Assembly (NCBI GenBank): GCA_946902875.1
Contig: OX336342.1
Location: 14,935,523 to 14,999,522 of the forward strand
Length of the DNA: 64,000 nt
Direction: 5' to 3'
Source: Nematopogon swammerdamellus
Taxonomy: Eukaryota > Arthropoda > Insecta > Lepidoptera > Adelidae
Shown: piece after piece, positions 35,660 to 47,439 of the stretch
How the letters are laid out: each line of letters starts with the position of its first letter
Position numbering within the stretch: the first letter of the stretch is position 1
The notes under the pieces: generated by a model
What the model saw: only the letters and a program-made list of their open reading frames with translations
Databases searched by the model: none
Told to the model about the DNA's origin: nothing
Program-made: the position numbers and the translations under genes

Positions 35660-37095
35660 AAGCTCCGCCCCCTTTCCTGATTAAATTTCTCGAATGTTGA
35701 TATTTTTTCGCCTGAATCTTATTACTAGACGAAATATAAGACACTTTTATTCTTACACATTTTTCAATAAAATCGATATTTCCGGAGAAAAAAAAATCTT
35801 AAATTATTTTTTCCAAAATATTCTCGATTGCTGATGTTTTTTTGGCGGATTCTTATTTCTAAACGAAATGTAAGACACTTTTATTCTTACACGTTTTTCA
35901 CTTAAGTCGATATTTCCGGAGAGAAAAATAAAACAACTTATTTTTTCATATTTTCTCGAATGTTGATGTTTTTTCGCCTGAATCTTATTTTTAGACGAAA
36001 TACGAATCTGCAGTGAACATTTCAAAAAGTGGCCGCCATTTTGAACTTTTTAGTTACTGGACCGATTGCTTTCAAAATCGATATCTGGGTGTCTGTGTGG
36101 GCTCTAAATACGAATCTGTAGTCAAAATTTAAAACAAGTGGCCGCCATTTTGAACTTTTTAGTTACTGGATTGATTGCTTTCAAAATCGATATCTGGGTG
36201 TCTGTGTGGGTTTTGAATACGAATCTGTAGTCAAAATTTAAAAGAAGAAGCCGCCATTTTGAACTTTTTAGTTACTGGACCGATTGCTTTCAAAATCAAT
36301 ATCCGGGTGTCTGTGTGGGCTCTGAATATTAATTTGTAGTCAAAACTAAAAGGTTCAAAATGGCGGCCACTTTTTTTAAATTTTGACAATGGATTCGTAT
36401 TCAGAGCACAGAAACACCCAAATATAGATTTTGAAAGCAATCGGTCCAGTAACTAAAAAGTTAATAATGGCGGCCACTTTTTATAAATGTTAACAACAGA
36501 TTCGTATTCAGGGTCCACACATACACCCAGATATCGATTTTGAAAGCAATCGGTCCAGTAACTAAAAAGTTTAAAATGGCGGCCACTTGTTTTAAATTTT
36601 GACTACAGATTCGTATTCAGAGCCCACACAGACACCCAGATAGCGATTTTGAAAGCAATTGGTCCAGTAACTAAAAAGTTCAAAATGGCGGCCACTTTTT
36701 TTAAATGATTCTGAAAATAATTTAAATGATTGAAACTACAGATTCGTATTTCATCTAGAAATAAGATTCAGGCGAAAAAACATCAACATTCGAGAAAATA
36801 TGAAAAAATAGGTTGTTTTATTTTTCTCTCCGGAAATATCGACTTAAGGGAAAAACGTGTAAGAATAAAAGTGTCTTATATTTCGTTTAGAAATAAGAAT
36901 CCGCCAAAAAAACATTAGCAATCGAGAACATTTTGGAAAAAAAAATATTTTTGATTTTTTTCTCCGGAAATACCGATTTTTTTCAAAAACGTGTAAGAAT
37001 AAAAGTGTATTATATTTCGTCTAGAAATAAGATTCAGGCGAAAAAATATCAACATTCGAGAAATTAAATCAGGAAAGGGGGCGGAGCTTTCCATA
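35660..37095. repeat. 1.4-kb long inverted repeat built of tandem units
   Basis: The outer ends (GAAAAGCTCCGCCCCCTTTC at about 35658 and GAAAGGGGGCGGAGCTTT at about 37072-37089) are complementary. Inside each arm lie about three ~125-bp units (TTCTCGAATGTTGATATTTT.., CGATATTTCCGGAGA) and then ~107-bp units (GTGGCCGCCATTTTGAAC, TTAGTTACTGGACCGATTGC). Three of the latter lie on the left and four in reverse on the right; the centre is near 36345. The whole could fold into a very long hairpin. No ORF of note. Confidence 0.9.
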
Positions 37096-37566
37096 CAAAT
37101 GCCGTCCTGGATAATTCAGAATCGCGGCGAGCAATAAATCGAGAACCAATGATGGTACGACAACAAATTAGGTCTTGTTTTGTAAGCAGTTCGGTACACT
37201 CTTAGATTATTTTATAACATCTTCCCCGGTTTTCCTGTAAATTGAGTAGAAATACAAATTTATGAAAAACATTATATCTCCATAAGCGGCCACTCTAGAG
37301 AAAATCATCTAAGAACAAAAGAAGCTTGTATTTAGTAATTAATTCGATCCCGAAAAAAAATCCAGCCCCGGAAATTGCCCAGGAAATTTTCAGAATTCCC
37401 ATACAAAGTCGTGGTTTTAACAACTCCATATGATATCCTCTCGCGAACTTTACCTACTTTGGTACCAAATCACTCTACCTAATTACGATCCCTGATAATA
37501 AGACATACCTATTATGTGAAAATTTTCACGGGGTACCTACCTATTACGGTTCAAGAGATACAGCCC

Positions 37567-37655
37567 TCGGACAGACGGACAGACAGACAAACAGACAGGC
37601 GGCGTAGGCTTAGTAATAGGGTACGGTACGACGGATACGGAACCCTATAAAACAC
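37567..37655 (-). repeat. GACAGACAGA..GGCGTAGGCTTAGTAATAGGG repeat
   Basis: The microsatellite-like ACAGACAGACAAACAGACAG runs into GGCGTAGGCTTAGTAATAGG and TACGGAACCCT. The inverse copy lies at 49285-49375. A very common lepidopteran interspersed motif (family knowledge). Confidence 0.75.
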
Positions 37656-37669
37656 AAATTAAAACAAAG

Positions 37670-37910
37670 ATTCCCTTGCCCCTTACTAGGTGGTAGGCTC
37701 AAATTGTAGCCGACTGGGTTGGTACCACTGTACTGGATGTAAGATGGCCGCATAGTAGCCTCGGTTGTGTTCTCCTCTAGTTCAGTATAGCCAGCAATCC
37801 AGGGAAGTCTCCGATATGGCACCTACCTTCTAGGAGTTGATATTGGCTGGTAGGATTATGCGCTCTGACCCCTCTGACTCAGCCAGCCACACCGGATTAC
37901 ATAAAAAAAG
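37670..37910 (+). mobile_element. SINE, 5'-truncated, tail type 2
   Basis: Starts in the shared body (TTACTAGGTGGTAGGC, TTGGTACCACTG), continues through CAGTATAGCCAGCAATCC and the CCTCTGACTCAGCCAGCC tail and ends CATAAAAAAAG. Confidence 0.8.
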
Positions 37911-37919
37911 AGTTATTAT

Positions 37920-39930
37920 GAGTACCTACATAATTTGGAAATGATAAGCTTCTCTGCGATAGAGCTATTTGCGACTCTTATTTCTTTTCCTGTTGAATCT
38001 TTCCGTGTTTTTTACGGTGTTCCTGTTCAATACGAACTTTGGTCACTCACTTTTTGGTTTCAAGCAAAACAGGAATAAAACGCGAAAATAGCAAAGGTAT
38101 CTCATATGAAAATACTTTTCGAATTTTTCCGTGTTTTACGGTACCTAAGTCAAATAAATCCGTATCAAAGTGCAAAAAACGGCATCTTTACAACTCTAGG
38201 GCGGACACACACACGTGATTTTTGCAGTTTTTCGAAAATTTTGCGTTTAAAATGGTATTTTAAAGTTTGATATAAAACCAAAATATTCTACTATTCGACT
38301 AGTTAGACCATATACTTATAATATTTTTTTTTGCATTATTTCAATATTAAAATTTGTATTAGATTTTGAAAATGTCTTCTACAGATTATGCAAAGTAATC
38401 TTCTCTAGTTCCAGTCAGTCAGCTGAAAATATTTCCCTTAGACAATCCATTTTACAAGTTAATTTTTTTTCCAATTGTAATAAACATTTTGCTGACTTCG
38501 ATGATTCAAATTCATGTTTATACGTATAATCTCGACTTTTATTAATGACTTGACTGAACCCTATATATGTATATTATTCGTATTTTTTATGGCTATATTA
38601 ACCTCGACTTAATATTTTTTATTATTTATAGATATAGCATGTTATATTTAACATACCTAATTAAAACTTAGGATGTAAGTTATATTAAAAAAAAGCTTTA
38701 TAAGGGTTCTTGCCCGGTTCTTCCTGATAGATTGCATTTTAATTAAAATTCAATTTAATTAAGATTTCATTGTTCTGAAATTGGCCAAAGCAACCAAATC
38801 ATTAATATGGTAAAGTAGTCGGAACTATGTTTACTTTTGAATATGAAAACATATCATTTGGCACAGGAAATAAAAAACCTTTAAATCATTCAACTCCTCT
38901 TTAATCGCCTCTCTATTGAAATATATCACATTGACGTCATATAAACTTTCGTCCCGAACATTACCCCCCAACAAAGAGAATTCATCGAAATCTAATACGA
39001 CGATAAAAATATATTCAAGGCGGCCCGGGCGAGCCTCCGCAACAAAATACGACATTTGATGAATAAACTCGCACAACGGTTTGAAGGCTTTCCGTCTACA
39101 ACGAAGGAAATATATTGCAAATTATCTTCCTCGTGTGCGGATCGTAGACGATATGTCTAATGTTAAAACGTATAAAACGTATTTACACAGTATACACTCT
39201 GATTTTAAATAAAACATTGTTCTTTTATTGTCTGCCTCTGTACGATGTATTTTCATGAATTATTTGTAACAATTAATATGATTACCTATAATAACTCGTC
39301 GTACCCCATACAATATAGGAGTCGGAATTCATAACGTGGAAGGGACACTGGACTGCAAATTAGTCAAAAAAGTTGGTTGCGTCAGTACCTTAGGAAACCT
39401 TTATCCTTTATGAAGGGTGACTGCAATGCAAACCTACATGTACCTAAGATCACATCTTGAAGTCGTGAGAAAACATTGCTGAATCTGTAATTTGTTCGAT
39501 TAGGTCGACGAGATCGACTCTCCGCTCGACGATGTTCAGTGGAAGCGGACGAGTCGCGAAGTCCGTAGCAACATAAAGATCGTTTCGGCAGTCTGTCGCT
39601 CCCCACGGTGATATTCCGAGCGGGCAACAGCGCGAGAAGGTCTGATAACAGGGATTTTTGTAGCTGCGTAAAATATCTCGCAATTGCAGAATAACGCCAC
39701 CTTTATTGTGCAAAGGGCACATAAATGCGAGAGGGAGAGAAAATTTATTAGGTGTCAAATATTTGAATGTACGCGACCGGTTCACGGTCCTCCGCGAAAC
39801 CTCAATTAGGTAGGTAGGTAGGTATCTGACTGGGACTAATAGTCGAGGCAAAATAATGAAATTTGTTCTGATGAGGTCGCATGAATTGCACTTTTGGTGA
39901 TAAATGGAAATATTTGAGGACATAAATATA
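37920..39930. other. Non-coding, AT-rich; one unassigned ORF
   Basis: The minus-strand ORF at 39450-39923 (157 codons) is the longest in this stretch, but it has no recognisable domain, signal peptide or splice context. Left unassigned. Confidence 0.4.
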
Positions 39931-39936
39931 CATGAA

Positions 39937-40067
39937 AAAAATGTATGAAATAAAAAAATAAAAATCGAACCCTAGAGTTGAAGGCGGTCGGTTATTTTTG
40001 TCTTGCTTTAGCACCACCGCCTTCAACTCTAGGGTTCGATTTTAATTTTTTTATTTCATACATTTTT
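39937..40067. repeat. Foldback: 52-bp arms, 27-bp loop
   Basis: Arms 39937-39988 and 40016-40067 are almost perfectly complementary (AACCCTAGAGTTGAAGGCGG against CCGCCTTCAACTCTAGGGTT). A lepidopteran repeat ending GAAGTCGGTTAAAAA follows at 40240-40268. Confidence 0.9.
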
Positions 40068-40437
40068 GAAGGTGGTTTTTATATTTTTTTAAATAGTTTT
40101 TTATTTCACAGTTTTTTTAGTAATTTTTATTTGCTATTAATGTACTCGGGGGAATCGCTCGGCCTTCGGCCTCGCGATTCCGCCTCGCTTTCCAATCCGA
40201 TCTTGACCAAAAAAAAAAAAAATACATACAGCCGAACATATCTCAGCCTCCTTTTTTGAAGTCGGTTAAAAACATAAAAGCATAATAATCCCTACTCTAA
40301 CGATTCACGCAATAGGAAAATCTAAAGAAAATACTACTTTAATAGGTCCTTCGAGCGTCACCGAGGTGAAAATGTAATACTACCTCGAGGTTTACTTCTG
40401 GTGTAAGTATATTTCTAGAGTATCACCAAAAGTGCGA

Positions 40438-40615
40438 TTTTGTATGGCCGCATAGCAGCCTCGGCTGTGTTCTCCTCTATTAGTCCAGTATAGCCAGCAA
40501 TCTAGGGAAGTCTCCGGTATAGCACCTACCTTCTCAGAGGTGATATTGGCCGGTGTGGTCGGAGCATGCGCTTTGTCCCCTCCGAGTCAGCCACCCATAC
40601 CGGATCACATAAAAA
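40438..40615 (+). mobile_element. SINE, 5'-truncated, tail type 2
   Basis: GGCCGCATAGCAGCCTCGGC, CCAGTATAGCCAGCAATC, GAAGTCTCCGGTATAGCACC and CACATAAAAATAAAA, as in the copies at 37.7 and 45.7 kb. Confidence 0.8.
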
Positions 40616-40687
40616 TAAAACATGAAGATATCTACTGTATTACCGAAACTTAAATTCACAATTTTATCAGGCGTTAAGTATAGTGCC

Positions 40688-40818
40688 CGGGACGGATCTC
40701 GGCGTGTCGTCGCCGCAGCGGGCGACCCGCCCCGCGAATACACTATACAAGTACGGTGCGGGTGCGAGGGAGAACACTGACGAACCGCTGCGGCGGCGAC
40801 ACGCCGAGATCCGCCCCG
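40688..40818. repeat. GC-rich inverted repeat, 34-bp arms
   Basis: GGATCTCGGCGTGTCGTCGC in the left arm (40688-40721) pairs with GCGGCGACACGCCGAGATCC in the right arm (40785-40818). It lies in AT-rich surroundings with ATAGTG/CACTAT words nearby. No coding content. Confidence 0.85.
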
Positions 40819-40829
40819 CGCATTATAAG

Positions 40830-43800
40830 TATATAATTAATAACATGCGTTTCATACATTAATTAGCCAGTTTTTCACCATAAGGGGAAACTTTTTTTAT
40901 TTTCTCTGCATGCTTAATTCTGAGCGTCAACAAATCTTCACGAATAATATATAAGAAAATAAATAGTTTTTCTAAATAACAGATCAACAATGAGTTTTGT
41001 TTTTATTTTACCTCAACTAAGTATATTGAAATAAGTAAGTAAACGAGAATGTAATGTTATAACACGAAACGTCACATCTATGTAAAAAGAAAGTGGTTTA
41101 TCGAATTATTTTTGCCGCAAAAAAATGCTCGTTTAGATCCTTTTGTACCTACCCAAATATCGTGTAGGTTAATAATTAGTAGGTACGCAATGAATTGAAA
41201 TGAACTGAGCGTGATTTTTTTTCTAAATTAAATTTAAAATATTTTAAATTATAAAACATTTAATTATTAGTATTGCGAATACTGCATATTATTGTAGAGA
41301 TAAGTACCAAAGCGAATACTAGGCTAGACTAGACTAGGTACTAAGTAACAACAAAGAAAAAACTTCCTATGTATTCCGGAAAGATCCTGTATCTTTTCAG
41401 TTTTTCAATTAGTTTGGATTTTAAAGTGATGTGAGGCTGCGTCTGACTCGAATTTCAAGAAGGTTACCACCAATATTACTTACCTGACAGATCAGTTTTA
41501 AATGTAATACTTCATCTATCAGCGCAGATCGATAGCTTTTTGAAAACACGATTTCATTTACTTCACTCGATAGAAAAGAAATCATGAACATGCCTCTGAA
41601 TTTAGTTATAAATAATATATATATATATTTAGTTATAATTTAGTTATTAGTTTAATGACCAAATCAAGGCCTTGGAAAAAATTTATTTTATTTGTTGAAT
41701 ATATATCTAAATCTGTAGCTTTTTATTACTTGTAAAAAATAAAAACCTAATTTTTGATAGATTGTGTTGCATCCTACTCCAACCAGCGAAAGCGGCGGCG
41801 GCGCCGGCGCCTTGAAAGAGGAGTACGGGGGAATACGGGTTGACAGGGCCTTAAGATGCTTTCAATTCAGAATTCTAAAAGAAAGAACCCCTCTATCAGG
41901 CGGGGCGTGAGACGGGAGTGCCCGTGAGGCGGCGCGCGGCGGAGGCGGCGACGGCGGCGGCGGCGGCGACGGCGGCGGAGGCGGCGACGGCGGCGGCCGT
42001 CTTCCTAGCCCAGACTCGCTCGCTGCGGTGTTACCCGCCCGCCCAGTTGTCGCGCGGCGATTATTCGCCACCGTGAAATTGCATCGTCTCCTTTACTAAG
42101 ACGTCAGTCATCATCATACAAAGTCTCACCGTACATCCACTGCCATAACATTATATATTTTAAAAGCATATGGTAACGATACGGTTTGTTTCTTCCTTAC
42201 TTTTTCTACACTTTATAGCAGGCGTGGCCAACTTGATCGGGCCAAAGATATAATTTTATTTTCCTGACTCCGTGCGATTTATCAAATTGCTTACCAGAAT
42301 CAAATGAAAAATTTAGTTTATAAAGGTTATAGTAGGTATCCCTGAACTTGTCAAGAAAAGATTAACGTCATTGAATAAAGTAGAAAAATTACATCACATT
42401 TAATAGTACCTAGGTATTTATGTTAATTCAATATTATTAACGTGACGTAGTCTTTGTGTCGAAATAAAAAACTAAATATCAACTACGCGAATATGTAGAT
42501 ACCTATAGTTATGTCCAGTGAACCCACTCAGCATTTTTCGGCTTCTCAGATTTAATTAAAGAAATGTTTGTGTACCACGTAGGTGCCAACTGCTCAGATA
42601 GGATACGGAAATTTGCGCTGAAATTTTCCTTGTTCCATGGTTCAGGCGATACAATATGCTCATATAAAAGTAACAAGAAATAATTCCATAGTCATCATCA
42701 CGCTAACTAAGGTATAGCCAGACCATAAAAAGAAATCAAATGCAAAGGAATGTTCTCCCATTAACCCACTTCCCTCACGCACGATACTTTGTCTGCCCCT
42801 GGAGGAAAATGTTCTGTACAAATGAGGCAGAAGCAGAACACAATCCACAACCAAACATAGAAGGGACGTTCATTGATATTAGGTACCTATATTGTCTTCG
42901 ATTAATAGTCGTTAGTACCTATATAAGTACTGCAAAAGTGTTAAAAGACTCCTGACCAACAGATTTAAAAATTTCCATTAAACGTTTTCCTGAGACATTA
43001 GTCCGCCTTCAAGTCGGGACTATCAGCACTCCGATAGTGAAATTTTCTAACTCTCCAAAACTTCTCTCCTTCTCTTAAAAAACTCAAAACTTTTCTGAAA
43101 CTTCACTTCAATCAAGGTTGGTGCCATAATTTATTTCATGAAACATTACCATCTTAGGTAAACATAATAAACATGTTCAATTTTTTTTGCAATTTCAATT
43201 TTTCGATTGCAATCCTAATAATTAGGTACTTTGATGGACAGAACGCCTTCGGTCGCAGTTGAGATGGCAGAAAATCTCCGCTGTGGGAGTATGCCCTACC
43301 GCCTCCTTCCTCGCCGCTTCCGCTGCAACGCTACCGCTCCGCTGCTGCAGCGGTGTGGGAATCAATCATGCTTGTGATTTAGTAAGCTTCCCTCTGAATT
43401 TATGTATAGTTCGACTAAAACGCATGTTCAGCGATTTACTTGCTAAGTTCCGACTGCGAGAGAGCGGCGTCTAGCGTAGCTAGCTAAACGCCGCCGGTTC
43501 ATTGAGTTATGTGTCCGCAACGGCCAACTGACAATTCAGAGACGGCTTCTTTAATTTTTGGGTATTTCCAGAATAGATATACCTACGCAAGGAAATAATT
43601 GTCACGACATATTGTCACAAGTAGTTAATACTGTTACGAAATAGTACCTAAATATTGTATAACTACAAAACGCTTTGAAAATAGGAAACAAAAAAACCAA
43701 AAGCTATGGAAAAAATTTAAGTTAATTTCGAATTCGCCATTTACTACATTTATTGATTATCGCCATTTATTACTTTGAAAATAGGAAAAAAAAACAAAAA

Positions 43801-45540
43801 CTAAAAATATGTGCACAGCTTTTTAAACCTAGTAGCAAAATCAATGCTAGTACATTCTCTTTACGTAACGAAACTCTACGAAACAGTAAGACAAAACTAA
43901 CCCCAAAAAACTTTAGAAAGCCAATATTTAGTTAAAACAACAAATGCAAATAACTGAACAAATTAATAATCTACACCCATAATAGTGAGCTATGTAAATT
44001 AGAAGTACTTACCCTGAAATAAAAAAGGTAGCGGTTCCTTGTCTTGTATCTAAAAAGTTAAAACGCTCCAGCAAAACATTAAACTTTCAACGCTTAACCT
44101 CAGAATGTATTGAGAACACAATTTTTTTTTCCAATTTCCTCACCGTATTTTTTTTTAATATATCTACTTACTTAGTTTTTGATACAGATTAACTCCCTGA
44201 AAGGGTCGGCATGGTCAAAAAAACCCTGTACGGTGGGGCAGAGACGTTGTCAATAGGCGACGTGAGTTAGGCAACCTGCTGAAACAAACGTTCAACAAAA
44301 ATATATTTAGGTATGTAAATTTGCTTCGAGCCCCCTAAGAGCGCTGACCTATTTTGTATAAATGAATCGAGCCGTCGGCTGTTCCTGTACAACCGGAAAC
44401 CAGCCAAGCACGTACACATATAAATATGTCCCCTACCAACTTAACTTACCTACCTATTTCGATTGTCTTCTGTTTTCAGTCGAAACATTTCACAAACGTT
44501 TCGGAAGTCTCTACCTAGATCAACTATTACATAGGCATCGAATATATATACATATATACTAGCTATAATATACTTAGATAAGTACTCTGAAAACTCAATG
44601 CATATTGAGTACCTATATTGAATTTTTATTAGGTAGCTACTCACAGAGACAATGTTCTCGATGTGAACTATCTTTGAGAGCAATATCATATTTGCACAGA
44701 TATTATTTCGCTTCTTTCATACTCAATCTGAAGCTGAAGACACAGCTGTGTGTGTCGTCGCCACTTGCGTTCCGCTTCGGGACCCTGCGAGCGCCGCTGG
44801 CCTATTAGTCCAAATGAATAGAGCCGGCTGCGCCCGTTCCGCCGTCACCCCCCAAACACGTATTTATGCAAAATCGAAAAAGGCTAATTGCGGAAAAGTT
44901 TAATGGGGCAATGGCGGTGAGGTGGCCAGTGTTTTGAAAAAAAAAAAACTATTTATGAAATATTTTCCGGAGTGGTGTTCGTGGTAGATGTTCTTTTGCC
45001 CTCCGCTGCCTACTAATAATTGTGAAAAGTCGAAAACTTTGTTTCGGCGAAGCAATTGAGGACCTAACTGGAACCAAAAACTGCGAAAAGCATCTAAAAT
45101 TCTGAATTATCCATATATGTGTTAGAAATGTAACGTATCACGACTGGAAGCAACGATTATTATTCAACCTGTTAGCTTCCAACATTATCATGTTTACTGA
45201 AAGAAACATACATTTATATTTATTTCACCTTTTGGGGTTCTCAATAGTCAATTGCACCACTGAAATATAGTTTTCGACGAAACAATAATCTCAGAAGAGC
45301 GACCAACATTGAAGAAGTCAATGTAGACCAAACACCTTAGTCGTGCTCAGTACCTAGAGCTGAACATGTATAATATTCGAATGTATTTATCTCAAGTACT
45401 TAGACAGATAAGTTGACACGATACACGACTCTACCACATTTCAAGAGCAGTCAACTCTCGAAAACTTCACATGTTGGAATTGCTAGCAAAAAAATTATAA
45501 TATTGACTATAAATATTCTAAGTATAAAACCATAGCTATT
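40830..45540. other. Non-coding; low-complexity CGG patch, otherwise nothing recognised
   Basis: GGCGGCGAC/GGC repeats at about 41935-41998. Near 42960-43030, ACGTTTTCCTGAGACATTAGTC resembles the 3' part of the LINE remnant at 51.77 kb. Similar 60-80-bp segments at about 44338 and 44787 (CCTATT..AAATGAAT.GAGCCG) may be an old local duplication. Confidence 0.4.
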
Positions 45541-45548
45541 TCTAGTAA

Positions 45549-45945
45549 TTTAAGCGGCGGGTGGCCGAGTAATTCGGGCATCGGCTTCTCATGCAAGAGG
45601 TCCTAGGTTCGAATCCGGTCGGCGGCGTTACCATGAGTTTTTTCTGACGAAAAAAATTACGTGCATACCTCACCTGCTGCTTCACCGTTCGGAACCGTTC
45701 GAAAACTGTAGGTCCCTTCCCTTGCCCTTTACTAGGTGGTAGGCTCAAATTGTAGCCGACTTGGTTGGTACCACCGTACTGGATGTAAGATGGCTGCATA
45801 GCAGCCTCGGTTGTGTTCTCCTCTAGTCCAGTATAGCCAGCAATCCAGGTAAGTCTCCGGTATGGCACCTACATTGATAATTGACTAGAGCATGTACTTT
45901 GGTACCTCCGAATCAGCCACCCATACCGGAATACATAAAAAAATA
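45549..45945 (+). mobile_element. Full-length SINE with a tRNA-like head, tail type 2
   Basis: The head (about 45555-45630) has a Ser/Leu-tRNA-like A-box (GGTGGCCGAGTAATTCGGGC) and a B-box GGTTCGAATCC, but its ends do not pair as an acceptor stem. A spacer follows, then the body (CTGTAGGTCCCTTCCC, TTGGTACCACCGTACTGG), the type-2 tail and CATAAAAAAA. The body matches the 5S-headed SINE at 33.5 kb. Confidence 0.88.
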
Positions 45946-46317
45946 CTGAATAAAAAAAAATGATGATTGAACAAATGCCGATAAAATAGAGGAGTACATT
46001 TTACAAGATACGTCTCTGACCATCCTCGCCGTCCCGCCGCCGCCGCGCCCCATCACCCCCGGCAGCGGCGTACCTAGTCTGATGGACACATTCATTATGG
46101 ATGTAAACGAATTAGTTTTAACCTCTTTTTTATCGCCCCTGCCCGGTAGCTCGCCCACCCGCTCATTATTCTCGGGCCGAGTGTGTTCGCTTAAGTATGC
46201 AGCTCGATGACCTGATGGATCGCTGTGATTAGCGACTGCGATTAGGTGGTACGGCAGTTGCCGGCGCAAGATCATCTAGCACTGAACTAATTCATACAGC
46301 TTTTGAGGAATATGCTG

Positions 46318-46632
46318 CGGGTGTCCCAGTTGGACCGCATTTGCTTACCACCATGGCATTCCTATAGTTGAATAAGCTTTAACTAAATCAGTTGAACAAA
46401 ACTTAGTAAAATATGTTTCCAGGACTCATATTTTTCGAGATACATTAATAGATCAGTTTCCGAGGTTGGACATTTTTGGCTACCCTTTTCCTAAACATAA
46501 AGACACACGAAACGCATAAAGCCTCCATGATTTCGAAAAATATGAGTTATGTAATATGAAACTGAGCTTTTTTACACTTATTCAACAAAAAATAATGTGT
46601 TAGTAAGCAAATCGGTCGAACTGGGACACCTG
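46318..46632. mobile_element. MITE, 315 bp, GTGTCCCAGTT termini
   Basis: The left end GGGTGTCCCAGTTGGACCGC and the right end's complement AGGTGTCCCAGTTCGACCG form about 31-bp TIRs ending in TTTGCTTAC. The inner halves also pair (CATATTTTTCGA against TCGAAAAATATG). TA follows the right end; the left flank is TG, so a TA target is likely but decayed. Confidence 0.75.
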
Positions 46633-46912
46633 TATATGTCTGCATGTTTGTTAGTCTACAACTCATCCAGCCTGTCTGTGTATTGTCTATTAGCGATTAT
46701 CGCCAAAAAATACCTATTTAAACTAATGATGATTTTATTTATATTTTGTGTTTACCTTTGTATATATTTTATAATTAGTAATTTAATTTATATTTCTATC
46801 GGGTTTTTCAATAGGTACGCTTGAACTTTGACAGCGTATAGCGGCCATCTTGGAAAATTGACAGCTTTGAAATTTGGCGGGAATACATATAATTTAGTCG
46901 TGACATTTCACC

Positions 46913-47330
46913 ATGGAACGCTACATGCTTGAAAAACGCGTAGAAATTGTGAAAATTTATTATCAAAATCAGCTCTCTGTTGGCCTAACATTCCGTGCGT
47001 TGCGTCCAATTTATGGTATTCACGGCCGTCGTTTAATGAAAAAAATTGAGACAACCGGGTCTTAACACCGCTCGACTAATTTTTGTGGGCCTACGTGAAA
47101 TCTCTGGTCTATGCAGACAAACCACACACAATTGCAGCCCTGAAGGTCAACATACTCGCGTTATTCATGAAATTGAGCCCCATTTATGTGAAGATGTCGT
47201 CCAAAATTGGCCCACCAGGATACACCACCTAAAACGGAGTCGCGGCAGCCCACAGAGCATGAAATGCGCGCGCGGTAGATATTTGATGCTCCGTGCGGCA
47301 GCCATTTGGCTCAAATTATATTCCATGCAT
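46913..47330 (+). pseudogene. Transposase remnant (Tc1/mariner superfamily)
   Basis: The N-terminal frame (46913-47065) gives Met-Glu-Arg-Tyr..Arg-Val-Glu-Ile-Val-Lys-Ile-Tyr-Tyr, then Thr-Phe-Arg-Ala-Leu-Arg-Pro. This is the helix-turn-helix start of a widespread insect transposase; it stops at a TAA. The C-terminal part follows in shifted frames: Leu-Val-Tyr-Ala-Asp-Lys-Pro, then Val-Val-Gln-Asn-Trp and Arg-Gly-Ser. The DDE/D core is deleted, and a 45-bp MITE plus its 8-bp target duplication interrupts the C-terminal codons. Non-functional. Confidence 0.85.
47251..47295. mobile_element. Minimal 45-bp hAT-like MITE, copy A, inside the transposase remnant
   Basis: Consists of little more than the two termini (CACAGAGCAT..ATGCTCCGTG). 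Flanked by a perfect 8-bp duplication CGGCAGCC at 47243-47250 and 47296-47303. Removing the insert and one duplication restores the transposase C-terminal frame, so the insertion came after the host transposon. Confidence 0.9.
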
Positions 47331-47439
47331 AATGTCATCGAATGTCCTTTAAAATAAAATTTAAATTGTGGCAATATCACATAAACAGGTTGTTTTATTT
47401 AATTTCAAAGTTCGAGCGCTCTTAATGAAAAACCCTTTA

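Larger units (their letters stand above)
46799..47437 (+). mobile_element. Tc1/mariner-type transposon, internally deleted
   Basis: TA flanks at 46797-46798 and 47438-47439. TIRs of about 31 bp (GGGTTTTTCAATAGGTACGC and the complement of GCGCTCTTAATGAAAAACCC, imperfect). Between them lie a transposase N-terminus and C-terminus with the catalytic middle missing. Confidence 0.85.

Noticed and set aside
39450..39923. A 157-codon minus-strand ORF as a gene
   Set aside because: No domain, signal, codon pattern or splice context; could be real but cannot be supported.
45552..45630. A tRNA gene (A- and B-box present)
   Set aside because: The ends do not form an acceptor stem, and the sequence runs straight into a SINE body and tail; it is a SINE head.
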